Shown: positions 7,412 to 14,215 of the stretch, piece after piece | How positions within the stretch are numbered: the stretch's first letter is position 1 | How the letters are laid out: the number at the start of each line of letters is the position of its first letter | Assembly: GCA_018812385.1 (NCBI GenBank) | Contig: JAHJDU010000206.1 | Location: 1 to 23,500 of the forward strand | Origin: Pseudomonadota bacterium | Lineage (GTDB): Bacteria > Desulfobacterota > Desulfobacteria > Desulfobacterales > Desulfobacteraceae | Length of the DNA: 23,500 nucleotides | Direction of reading: 5' to 3' | The notes under the pieces: model-generated | The model's input: the letters and a program-made list of their open reading frames with translations, nothing else | Told to the model about the DNA's origin: nothing | The model's database searches: none | Position numbers and translations under genes: made by a program

Positions 7412-8614
7412 ATGCCGCATTTAACAATTAAACAGGCTATTGAAGATATTAAAAAAGGAAAAATGGTTATTCTTGTGGATGATGAAGATCGTGAAAATGA
7501 AGGCGATCTGACCATGGCAGCACAAGCTGTAACCCCGGAAGCCATAAATTTCATGGCTAGATATGGAAGGGGACTGATCTGCCTTTCCCTTGATTCAACA
7601 ATTGCAGACCGGCTGGATCTGCCCATGATGGTGGACAATAACACCTCACAATATGGAACAGGATTTACAGTGTCCATTGAAGCCAAAAAAGGAGTTACCA
7701 CAGGGATTTCCGCAGCTGACCGGGCAACAACAATTCTTACTGCAGTGGCAGATGATACCACCCCTGATGATATTGCAAGACCCGGCCATATTTTTCCATT
7801 GCGGGCAAGGGATGGCGGAGTCATGGTGAGGATCGGCCAGACAGAAGGATCTGTTGATCTGGCACGCCTTGCAGGGATGAAACCTGCCGGGGTGATTTGT
7901 GAAATCATGGATGATGACGGCACCATGGCAAGAATGCCTTCCCTTGAAAAATTTGCAAAAAAACATGGTATAGGTATCTGTACCGTTGCAGAGCTTGTAA
8001 AATACAGACTTAAAACAGAAAGTTTTGTCAAAAAAGCGGCCCAGACTATAATTCCCACTAAGGTTGGTGGAGAGTTTACCATCATTGCCTATGAAAATGA
8101 TTTGGATAATCTGACCCATATCGCCCTTGTGAAAGGTGAAGTTGACCCTGAAAAATCAATTCTGGTGAGGGTTCATTCAGAATGTATGACCGGAGATATT
8201 TTTTCCTCCCTTCGCTGTGACTGCCAGGATCAGCTCCATAGCGCCATGGCCATGATGGAAGAAGAAGGCAGCGGGGTTCTTTTATACCTTCGCCAGGAAG
8301 GCCGGGGCATTGGCCTGGTAAACAAATTAAAAGCCTATGAATATCAGCGTCAGGGCATGGATACTGTTGAAGCCAATGAGAAACTCGGGTTTAAGGCAGA
8401 CATGAGAGATTATGGTGTGGGAGCCCAGATACTGGTGGACCTGGGTGTTAAAAAAATGCGGCTTCTGACCAACAACCCTAAAAAAATGATCGGCCTTGAG
8501 GGGTATGGATTAAGTGTTGTTGAACAGGTTCCCATTGAAGTTGAATCCAATTGCCATAATCAGGGATACCTCAAATGTAAGCAGGCTAAAATGGGGCATT
8601 TGCTCCACATGTAA
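7412..8614 (+). CDS. ribBA: Bifunctional DHBP synthase / GTP cyclohydrolase II
   Basis: This 400-residue fusion supplies both starting branches of riboflavin synthesis. The N-terminal half (about 1-200) is 3,4-dihydroxy-2-butanone-4-phosphate synthase, with DDEDRENEGDL at 23-33 and RPGHIFPLRA near 123-132. The C-terminal half is GTP cyclohydrolase II, with zinc ligands C258, C269 and C271 (HSECMTGDIFSSLRCDC) and the catalytic LRQEGRGIGL loop. I chose the ATG at 7412 because AAGGA lies seven bases upstream and the product begins exactly where family members do. Longer in-frame starts at 7316 or 7382 would overlap ribE. Both active sites look intact, so neither half appears to be degenerate. 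Confidence 0.96.
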   Translation: MPHLTIKQAIEDIKKGKMVILVDDEDRENEGDLTMAAQAVTPEAINFMARYGRGLICLSLDSTIADRLDLPMMVDNNTSQYGTGFTVSIEAKKGVTTGISAADRATTILTAVADDTTPDDIARPGHIFPLRARDGGVMVRIGQTEGSVDLARLAGMKPAGVICEIMDDDGTMARMPSLEKFAKKHGIGICTVAELVKYRLKTESFVKKAAQTIIPTKVGGEFTIIAYENDLDNLTHIALVKGEVDPEKSILVRVHSECMTGDIFSSLRCDCQDQLHSAMAMMEEEGSGVLLYLRQEGRGIGLVNKLKAYEYQRQGMDTVEANEKLGFKADMRDYGVGAQILVDLGVKKMRLLTNNPKKMIGLEGYGLSVVEQVPIEVESNCHNQGYLKCKQAKMGHLLHM

Positions 8615-8659
8615 ATTAAATGACCTCATTGAAATATTAATCGGGTAAGGCTTTTGTTA

Positions 8660-8687
8660 TTGACGTTATTCACCAGAAAAGTATGAT
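8660..8687 (+). promoter_or_regulatory. Candidate internal promoter upstream of ribH
   Basis: TTGACG (8660-8665) and TATGAT (8682-8687), each one base from consensus, are separated by 16 bases in the 140-base gap between ribBA and ribH. It would allow ribH, nusB and later genes to be transcribed independently of the upstream operon. No FMN riboswitch consensus is seen in this gap. Confidence 0.55.
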
Positions 8688-8754
8688 TAAACCGGAAACG
8701 TACAAGATAATATTGATAATGACAGATTGACCCCATGTTATAAGGAAAAGAAAA

Positions 8755-9228
8755 ATGCCAAAAATTATAGAAGCAGGGTTACAGGCCCAGGGGAAGAAAT
8801 TTGGAATCATTGCTTCCCGTTTTAATGATTTTATCACAGCCAGGCTGTTAGATGGCGCCATTGATGCATTAATCAGAAGCGGAGCAGCGGATAAGGATAT
8901 CACTATTTTAAAAGTTCCAGGCGCTTTTGAAATTCCTTTAGCTGCAAAGAAGATGCTGAAACATGGAACCTATGATGCCATTATCTGTATCGGGGCTGTT
9001 ATTCGTGGTGCCACGAGCCACTATGATTATGTGTGCGCAGAAGTATCCAAGGGAATTGCCTCTGTAAGCCTTGAGGCCGATATTCCGGTGATGTTTGGAA
9101 TTCTTACCACAGAAAGCATTGAACAGGCCATTGAAAGGGCAGGTACTAAGGCCGGCAATAAAGGATTTGATACGGCACTTGCTGCTGTGGAAATGGCAAA
9201 TCTTTCCGAAAGGCTTAAAAAAGGTTAA
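8755..9228 (+). CDS. ribH: 6,7-Dimethyl-8-ribityllumazine synthase
   Basis: Lumazine synthase condenses the RibD/RibBA pathway products into 6,7-dimethyl-8-ribityllumazine, the substrate of riboflavin synthase. The 157-residue product shows the substrate-binding ASRFNDF, VPGAFEIPLAAK, the IGAVIRGATSHYDYV segment with catalytic H89, and FGILTTESIEQAIERAG. Length is typical for an icosahedral or pentameric enzyme. An AAGGAAAAG ribosome binding site precedes the ATG. It is separated from ribBA by 140 bases holding a likely promoter and is followed eight bases later by nusB, a common ribH-nusB pairing in bacteria. Confidence 0.97.
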   Translation: MPKIIEAGLQAQGKKFGIIASRFNDFITARLLDGAIDALIRSGAADKDITILKVPGAFEIPLAAKKMLKHGTYDAIICIGAVIRGATSHYDYVCAEVSKGIASVSLEADIPVMFGILTTESIEQAIERAGTKAGNKGFDTALAAVEMANLSERLKKG

Positions 9229-9236
9229 ATAATATT

Positions 9237-9653
9237 ATGGGTGACCGCAGGCAGGCAAGGGAACTTGCCCTTCAGGCCCTTTTTTTCTTTGACATGGACA
9301 AATCTGATCCAGATAAAAATCTGTTGGATTTTTGTGCCAATAATGAAGAAAAACTTACACAGGGGGTCAAACCCTTTTTTCTGGATCTGGTAAAAGGGGT
9401 TGTGGAAAACAGCGCTCAAATAGATGCATTGTTAAATAAATATTCAAAAAACTGGAAACTTTCCAGGATGCCGGTGGTGGACAGAAACATCATGCGCATA
9501 GCAACATTTGAATTTTTGAAGTGCTCTGATATACCAACCAGTGTCACCATAAATGAAGCGGTTGAAATTGGTAAAACTTATGGCACAAGGGATTCCGGTT
9601 CTTTTATCAACGGGGTGTTGGATCGTATTAAATTACTTGAAGGTTTTGAATAA
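9237..9653 (+). CDS. nusB: Transcription antitermination factor NusB
   Basis: NusB binds the boxA RNA of rRNA operons together with NusE (S10) and promotes antitermination. This 138-residue product has the all-helical NusB pattern: an arginine-rich N-terminus (MGDRRQARELALQALFFFD), the central RMPVVDRNIMRIATFEFL segment and the C-terminal TINEAVEIGKTYGTRDSGSFINGVLDRI. Length is normal. It begins eight bases after ribH. A partial copy of the dispersed repeat begins immediately after its stop codon. Confidence 0.96.
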   Translation: MGDRRQARELALQALFFFDMDKSDPDKNLLDFCANNEEKLTQGVKPFFLDLVKGVVENSAQIDALLNKYSKNWKLSRMPVVDRNIMRIATFEFLKCSDIPTSVTINEAVEIGKTYGTRDSGSFINGVLDRIKLLEGFE

Positions 9654-9655
9654 CC

Positions 9656-9683
9656 AAAATTTTCAGACTTTAGGACAGGCACT
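9656..9683 (-). repeat. Partial, diverged copy of the dispersed TIR element
   Basis: AAAATTTTCAG followed by a degenerate inverted end finishing in CAGGCACT and TA matches the reverse complement of the left end of the copy at 23351, with a few substitutions. Only about 28 bases remain. It lies three bases after the nusB stop and five bases before the Shine-Dalgarno of the next gene. Confidence 0.55.
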
Positions 9684-9687
9684 AAAT

Positions 9688-9693
9688 AGGAGG
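9688..9693 (+). promoter_or_regulatory. Consensus Shine-Dalgarno supporting a TTG start
   Basis: AGGAGG is placed five bases ahead of the TTG at 9699. The match is what decides the start of the downstream hydrolase, since no ATG lies nearby in frame until codon 12. Confidence 0.75.
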
Positions 9694-9698
9694 TTGTC

Positions 9699-10319
9699 TT
9701 GATTATAAAGAAACTTGAGGTTGGCCCGATTATGGCCAATTGTTTTATTTTAGGATGTGAATCCACAAAAGAAGCTGTTGTGATTGATCCGGGAGATGAT
9801 GCAGACCGAATCCTGATGGAGCTGTCTAAATCTGAATTAAAAGTAAAATATCTGATCAATACCCACGGGCATTTTGACCATGTGGGTGCCAATAAAAGAA
9901 TGAAAGAAGTGACAGGGGCACAGCTTGCTATTCATCCGGAGGACGAGCCCATGCTGAAAGAGCTTTCACATTCTGCATTAATGTTCGGACTATCGGCAGA
10001 CAATTCACCCCCGGCAGATATTCTATTAAAAGATGGGGATGAAATAAGGTTTGGTGAGATTACCTTAAAGGTGATCCACACGCCAGGTCATTCAAAAGGC
10101 GGCATCTGTCTTTATACCAAGGGTCATCTTTTTTCCGGGGATACCTTGTTTGCAGGCTCCATTGGCAGGACGGATCTTCCCGGGGGTGACTATGATACCC
10201 TGATTTCAAATATTAAGGAAAAGCTGTTAGTCTTTGATGAGGATACAATCGTGTATACCGGTCATGGCCCTGAAACAACCATAGGTAATGAAAAGAGAAT
10301 GAATCCTTTCTTGAGATGA
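9699..10319 (+). CDS. Metallo-beta-lactamase fold hydrolase, glyoxalase II-like
   Basis: This 206-residue protein belongs to the small glyoxalase-II-like (YcbL-type) branch of the metallo-beta-lactamase superfamily. Metal ligands are visible as H56-G-H58-F-D60-H61 (THGHFDHVG), H131 in HTPGHSKGG, D148 in FSGDTLFAGSIGRTD and H189 in YTGHGPETT. It lacks the C-terminal glutathione-binding domain of full glyoxalase II, so the substrate cannot be named. The TTG start is supported by a perfect AGGAGG and by the match of the N-terminus to family members. Its last bases overlap the start of pabBC (ATGA), indicating translational coupling. Confidence 0.9.
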   Translation: MIIKKLEVGPIMANCFILGCESTKEAVVIDPGDDADRILMELSKSELKVKYLINTHGHFDHVGANKRMKEVTGAQLAIHPEDEPMLKELSHSALMFGLSADNSPPADILLKDGDEIRFGEITLKVIHTPGHSKGGICLYTKGHLFSGDTLFAGSIGRTDLPGGDYDTLISNIKEKLLVFDEDTIVYTGHGPETTIGNEKRMNPFLR

Positions 10320-12580
10320 GTGGTCTTAAGATGGATGGATTGATAAAACATCTTCCTTCGTTAAAACAGGTTCATCAGGAAATAATTGAACTTGACCGGC
10401 CCTTTGAACAGATAGCAGCATCATTTGCCGACGATATCGGGACGGTGCTGCTATTATCAGGATCAAATCTTGACTGCTCACAATATCATATCCTTGCAGT
10501 AAAACCATGGCTTGAAGTGGTTAGCCGGCAGGATAAGGTGTCCATCCAATATCAGGGGAAAAAGACTCAGCTTCATCAAGATCCATTTCTTGTTATTCAG
10601 GCGCTGTTGAACCGGTTCAAAATGGATGGAGATTGTTTTAACCTTCCGATTCACGCAGGCTTGTTCGGGTATTTTTCCTATGACTTAAAAGATCACATTG
10701 AAACTCTTCCCAGGACCTGCATGGATACCGGTCTTCCGGATTTATGTTTGTATGCTCCTTCCATTCTTGTGATTCAGGATAAAAAAACAGGTGAGACCCG
10801 GCTTTGTATCCCTGTGTTGGACCACAAGACAATTCTTCAAAAAACAGATGATATTATAGGGGATATCAAAGGATTTTTCTTTGACAGAATAAAAAGCCCA
10901 ATTAAAAGAAAACCTTTTTCCATAGACAGTTCAGGGTTTAAATCAAGTTTTACAAAACCGGAATATATTCTTTCTGTAAAAAAAATCATTGATTATTTAA
11001 GGGCCGGTGATATTTACCAGGCTAATCTTTCCCAGCGTTTTGAATCCGGGTTTTCAGGAGACGCTTATTCATTGTTTCTGGATTTGTTTGAACGAAATCC
11101 TGCCTCTTTTTTCAGTTATATTCATGCCAATGATCACAAAATTGTGTCTACCTCTCCTGAACGCTTTATCAAACAGATTGGCCGGCAGGTTGAAACAAGG
11201 CCCATAAAAGGTACCATAGCCCGGGGCAGGACACAAAAACAAGACCGGGAAAATGGGGTAAAGCTGATCCAAAGTTTTAAGGACGATGCCGAGCTGACCA
11301 TGATCGTGGACCTGATGAGAAATGATCTTTCCCGTGTGACCCGGCCCGGATCAGTCATTGTCAAAGAACATAAGCGTCTTGAGGCATATGAGAATGTATT
11401 TCATCTGGTTTCTATTGTGGAAGGCCTGCTTGAAGACCAGAAAACATCTGTGGATCTTTTAAAAGCCACATTTCCTGGAGGTTCCATCACTGGTTGTCCC
11501 AAGATTCGTTCCATGGAGATTATTGATGAGCTGGAATCAGTAAAACGCCATATATATACAGGATCCATCGGATATATCAGTTTTCATGATACCATGGATT
11601 TATCAATTGCCATAAGGACTGCCACTATTGCCAATGACAGGGTGGTTTTTTCAGTGGGTGGCGGCATTGTGTATGACTCTGACCCGGAAAAAGAATACCA
11701 GGAAACCCTTGATAAAGGAAAAACATTGATGGAATCCTTGTCCGGAGGCTTAAAAAAGGATGTGGACAATAAACCCAAAGCCTGGGTGAACGGTAAACTC
11801 ATTGATCTGGATCAGGCCATGGTATCGGCCACAAGTTCGGGATTCCAATATGGGGCAGGGCTGTTTGAAACCCTTTGCGTGGAAAAAGGAAGGATATTTC
11901 GCCTGAAAGAGCATGTGTCTCGTTTGAACAGGGCCTGGAAAACCCTTTTTTCCGAGGCCTTGCCCGATATAACATGGGAGAATGTGATCTTTTCTTTAAT
12001 AAGTGCAAATAAGTTCCAGGATAAATCTCTTGCCATCAAACTATTGGTATCACGAGATGAACAGGATAATGGAAATAAGGTATTTCTGGCTGCTTTTGCA
12101 AGGGAATATACCCACAGGCTTAAGATGCTGGGCAAAAAGGGACTGGACCTTATCACCTATCCACATCCCAGGCAGACACCTCTGGCAGATTATAAAACCT
12201 TGAATTATCTTTATTATGAGCTTGCCAGAAGATTTGCTAAAGAGCATGACGCAGATGAAGCCATTATTTTGAACCCTGATCAAACTGTTTCTGAAACCAA
12301 TACCGCAAGTATATTTGCCATACAGGACAAAATCGTGATGGTCCCGGAATCCCGCCATGTGCTGGCCAGTGTGACACTAAAGTCTGTGCTGGAGATCCTG
12401 GCCGCCAATGGGTATGATATCTGCCAAAAACCTGTATCCCGGGAGGATTTTTATTCATATCCAAATATTATGATGGCAAATGCCTTGATGGGAGTGGTTA
12501 AGGTATTGAGTATTGACCAAAAAAAAATAGACCAGAAAAACGGGATCTGTGCTATGATCAATGAACTGCTGTTTAAATAG
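10316..12580 (+). CDS. pabBC: Fused aminodeoxychorismate synthase component I / 4-amino-4-deoxychorismate lyase
   Basis: This 754-residue fusion makes p-aminobenzoate for folate. The N-terminal part (to about 480) is a chorismate-binding enzyme: LRAGDIYQANLSQRFE, PIKGT with K298 (the Lys marks PabB rather than anthranilate synthase), and FPGGSITGCPKIRSMEIIDE. The C-terminal part (about 490-754) is an aminotransferase class IV lyase beginning KAWVNGKLIDLDQAM, with FQYGAGLFETL, PLP lysine K627 in DYKTLNYL and SETNTASIF. No pabA glutamine amidotransferase is present in the window, so ammonia must be supplied by a PabA or TrpG encoded elsewhere. The ATG overlaps the previous stop; a second ATG lies five codons in. 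The TAG stop coincides with the border of a repeat copy. Confidence 0.94.
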   Translation: MSGLKMDGLIKHLPSLKQVHQEIIELDRPFEQIAASFADDIGTVLLLSGSNLDCSQYHILAVKPWLEVVSRQDKVSIQYQGKKTQLHQDPFLVIQALLNRFKMDGDCFNLPIHAGLFGYFSYDLKDHIETLPRTCMDTGLPDLCLYAPSILVIQDKKTGETRLCIPVLDHKTILQKTDDIIGDIKGFFFDRIKSPIKRKPFSIDSSGFKSSFTKPEYILSVKKIIDYLRAGDIYQANLSQRFESGFSGDAYSLFLDLFERNPASFFSYIHANDHKIVSTSPERFIKQIGRQVETRPIKGTIARGRTQKQDRENGVKLIQSFKDDAELTMIVDLMRNDLSRVTRPGSVIVKEHKRLEAYENVFHLVSIVEGLLEDQKTSVDLLKATFPGGSITGCPKIRSMEIIDELESVKRHIYTGSIGYISFHDTMDLSIAIRTATIANDRVVFSVGGGIVYDSDPEKEYQETLDKGKTLMESLSGGLKKDVDNKPKAWVNGKLIDLDQAMVSATSSGFQYGAGLFETLCVEKGRIFRLKEHVSRLNRAWKTLFSEALPDITWENVIFSLISANKFQDKSLAIKLLVSRDEQDNGNKVFLAAFAREYTHRLKMLGKKGLDLITYPHPRQTPLADYKTLNYLYYELARRFAKEHDADEAIILNPDQTVSETNTASIFAIQDKIVMVPESRHVLASVTLKSVLEILAANGYDICQKPVSREDFYSYPNIMMANALMGVVKVLSIDQKKIDQKNGICAMINELLFK

Positions 12581-12626
12581 TGTGCAGATGGAAACCGCCA
12601 ATTTTCCCGATTACTGCGTTGGGCTC
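12579..12626 (-). repeat. Partial copy of the dispersed TIR element (right half, inverted)
   Basis: The segment runs from AGTGTGCAGATGGAAACCGC to the CCCGATTACTGCGTTGGGCTC block at 12606-12626. It is the reverse complement of the right half of the copy at 23351 (which reads GAGCCCAACGCAGTAATCGG and onward to the right end). The internal part is almost unchanged while the terminal repeat is mutated. The TA at the outer border is the first two bases of the pabBC stop codon. Similarity ends in the middle of the element's inner hairpin, so the copy is truncated. Confidence 0.75.
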
Positions 12627-12650
12627 CAAAAAAAAGGAAACAGATCATAC

Positions 12651-12677
12651 TTGAAATTTATTCGGAAGCAGTATAGG
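12651..12677 (+). promoter_or_regulatory. Weak candidate promoter for the UGA-containing gene
   Basis: TTGAAA (12651-12656) and TATAGG (12672-12677) with a short 15-base spacer lie in the 145-base gap between pabBC and the selenoprotein candidate. The spacing is suboptimal. The rest of the gap holds the repeat copy and an AGGGGAA ribosome-binding-like stretch near 12708. Confidence 0.3.
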
Positions 12678-12725
12678 TTATTCCAATTGTTTTATTATTA
12701 ATTTTTTAGGGGAACCCTGTAAATT

Positions 12726-13427
12726 ATGAAAAAGAAAACCATCCTCATTGCTCTTTTCATTGCCGTATTTTTTCTGCCTCAACCAGGACTGGCTCAACCC
12801 AAAGTTTTGATTGATATACCTGTTTTTACTTTTGAATCAGTACCGGAAGGGGTTTCTATACCCCATGAGTTCAAAATTAAAAATATCGGAGACACCCTTT
12901 TGCACATTAATAATGTCCTGCCTCCCTGAGGGTGTGACAAGCACTCCTTTGACAGGGAAATTCCCCCGGGTGGGGAAGGCAAAATAAAGTTGAGTTTTAA
13001 AACCGATGGATATGGCGGAAAGACCATGAAAAAAGTTATCCTGGTCAAGACCGATGATCCTGTGAGAAAAGAATTCAATCTGGTTGTCACAGGCCCTGTT
13101 GAAAAAATTGTCGATATCAACCCTGAATCTGTTTACCTGAATGGGAATCCAGGCGATACCTTAGAGGCTGTCGTCAACATTACCCCTTCTGAAAAATATC
13201 CGTTTTCGATCCTGGGAATGGAGACGAGAGGCAATGCCAGGATTGAAACCAGTCTTATTGAATCAATGGATGATAAGAAATCCTGGCAGGTTAAAATCAA
13301 AAGCACATCAGATAAGGTACAGAACCTGTATGATGTGCTGACCCTTAAAACAGACAGCCAGTACAAATCAACATTAACCATAAGGGTATATGCCATTTTT
13401 CTTGAAAAAAAGGCACCAAAATCTTAA
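12726..13427 (+). CDS. Exported DUF1573-family protein with in-frame UGA: candidate selenoprotein
   Basis: Read through TGA at 12927-12929, this is one open frame of 233 residues with selenocysteine at position 68. Residues 1-23 form a signal peptide (KKK, hydrophobic core, cleavage likely after GLA), so the product should be periplasmic or surface-associated. The mature protein begins with an Ig-like DUF1573 domain: EFKIKNIGDTLLHINNVLPP, then U68-G-C70, then IPPGGEGKIKLSF and KTDDP, which match the family's usual order of CGC motif, PGxxGxI strand and NDP-like segment. The UGA replaces the first Cys of that motif. U68 and C70 are the only thiol-type residues in the protein, so they could form a selenenylsulfide. 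A second Ig-like region (about 115-233) follows. The alternative is a TGC/TGT-to-TGA nonsense mutation. Function is unknown. Confidence 0.75.
12930..12977 (+). promoter_or_regulatory. Candidate bacterial SECIS region downstream of UGA
   Basis: Two hairpins can be drawn after the UGA. The first pairs GGGTGT (12930-12935) with GCACTC (12941-12946) around the loop GACAA, directly next to the UGA. The second pairs TTCCCC (12961-12966) perfectly with GGGGAA (12972-12977) around a CGGGT loop that has G at its second position, 37 bases after the UGA. Bacterial SECIS elements are coding-region hairpins soon after UGA with a G in the apical loop. The second fits in form but is at the far end of the usual distance, and part of its GC content reflects conserved Pro-Gly codons. 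Confidence 0.4.
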
Positions 13428-13459
13428 GCTTGCATAAGTTTGTTAAAGAAAATTTTAAT

Positions 13460-14089
13460 ATGGATATTTTAAAAATAAAAGCAGTGGTGTTTGACTGTGA
13501 TGGTGTCATGTTTGACACGGCCGTGGCCAACAGGAAATATTATGATGAGGTTCTTCAGAGTTTTGATAAGCCCGCACTCAATGATGAACAATTTATCAAT
13601 ATTCACATGATGACTGTAAATAAGGCCATTGGCTATCTTTTCCCGGAAATGGGTGACCTTTCAATTGTATATGACTATCTTAAAAATATTGGGTATCATA
13701 AATTCATCCAGGACATGGTCATGGAAAAAGGGTTAAAAGAACTTCTTATAAAGCTGAAAGATAACGGTTATATCAGGGGGATCGCTACCAACCGGACCAA
13801 TACCATGGAAAGGGTACTGGAAGATTTCCATCTGGAAGACTATTTTGAAGCCGTGGTGACAGCGGCAATGGTTAAAAAACCAAAACCTGATCCTGAACAA
13901 TTGTTGCTGATAATGGAAAGATTTGAATTAAAACCGGATGAGATTCTTTTTATCGGGGATTCTGATTATGACCGGCAGGCGGCAGCCAGTGCAAAAGTAG
14001 GATTTGCAGCATTTAAAAACTCAAAACTCAAAGCAGATTTTAATGTGGATTCAATGGATGAAATTGCCAGGATTTTACAGATAAATTAA
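13460..14089 (+). CDS. HAD-superfamily phosphatase, phosphoglycolate phosphatase-like
   Basis: This 209-residue haloacid dehalogenase family hydrolase carries all four motifs: D12 and D14 in VVFDCDGVMFDT (I), T110-N111 in GIATNRTNT (II), K142 in KKPKPDP (III), and D167/D171 in FIGDSDYDRQAA (IV). A helical C1-type cap lies between motifs I and II. It resembles phosphoglycolate phosphatase and beta-phosphoglucomutase relatives, but the substrate cannot be assigned. I chose the ATG at 13460, which begins immediately before the conserved core; an in-frame TTG at 13430 is possible but has no ribosome binding site. It follows the selenoprotein candidate by 32 bases and may be co-transcribed. No terminator is obvious after it. 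Confidence 0.88.
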   Translation: MDILKIKAVVFDCDGVMFDTAVANRKYYDEVLQSFDKPALNDEQFINIHMMTVNKAIGYLFPEMGDLSIVYDYLKNIGYHKFIQDMVMEKGLKELLIKLKDNGYIRGIATNRTNTMERVLEDFHLEDYFEAVVTAAMVKKPKPDPEQLLLIMERFELKPDEILFIGDSDYDRQAAASAKVGFAAFKNSKLKADFNVDSMDEIARILQIN

Positions 14090-14097
14090 TAAAATTC

Positions 14098-14126
14098 TTG
14101 ACAAATTTATTAATCATCATTACATG
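14098..14126 (+). promoter_or_regulatory. Candidate promoter for sat
   Basis: A perfect -35 TTGACA at 14098-14103 is followed after 17 bases by TACATG, a poor -10 box, about 90 bases upstream of the sat start codon. The -35 placement in this intergenic region makes a promoter likely, but the exact -10 is uncertain. Confidence 0.45.
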
Positions 14127-14155
14127 TTACAAGATTTTTTATATTGGAATTTTAG

Positions 14156-14179
14156 ATAAATGTTTGAGTAAACATTTAT
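14156..14179. promoter_or_regulatory. Perfect 10-bp inverted repeat in the sat leader
   Basis: ATAAATGTTT and AAACATTTAT are exactly complementary arms separated by GAGT, located 36 bases before the sat start codon. It could be a repressor/activator site or an RNA hairpin in the leader. The TGTT-N6-AACA core has a shorter spacer than the TGTT-N8-AACA of typical Rex sites, so I do not assign it to Rex. Confidence 0.5.
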
Positions 14180-14215
14180 TAAGGTGGTTAAACATAAATA
14201 GGGAGAATAAAGTAT

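Noticed and set aside
12990..13427. A separate 145-residue gene starting with TTG downstream of the UGA
   Set aside because: It begins in the middle of the DUF1573 domain, has no ribosome binding site, and is in the same frame as the upstream signal-peptide part, so read-through explains it better.
12726..13427. Pseudogene explanation of the UGA (nonsense mutation)
   Set aside because: Not excluded, but disfavoured: there is no other damage in 233 codons, and the stop falls precisely on the conserved Cys codon.
13430..13459. TTG start for the HAD phosphatase ten codons upstream
   Set aside because: There is no Shine-Dalgarno before it, and the ATG at 13460 immediately precedes the conserved core.
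14156..14179. Rex binding site before sat
   Set aside because: The half-sites resemble Rex (TGTT/AACA), but the spacer between them is six bases instead of the usual eight, so the name is not justified.
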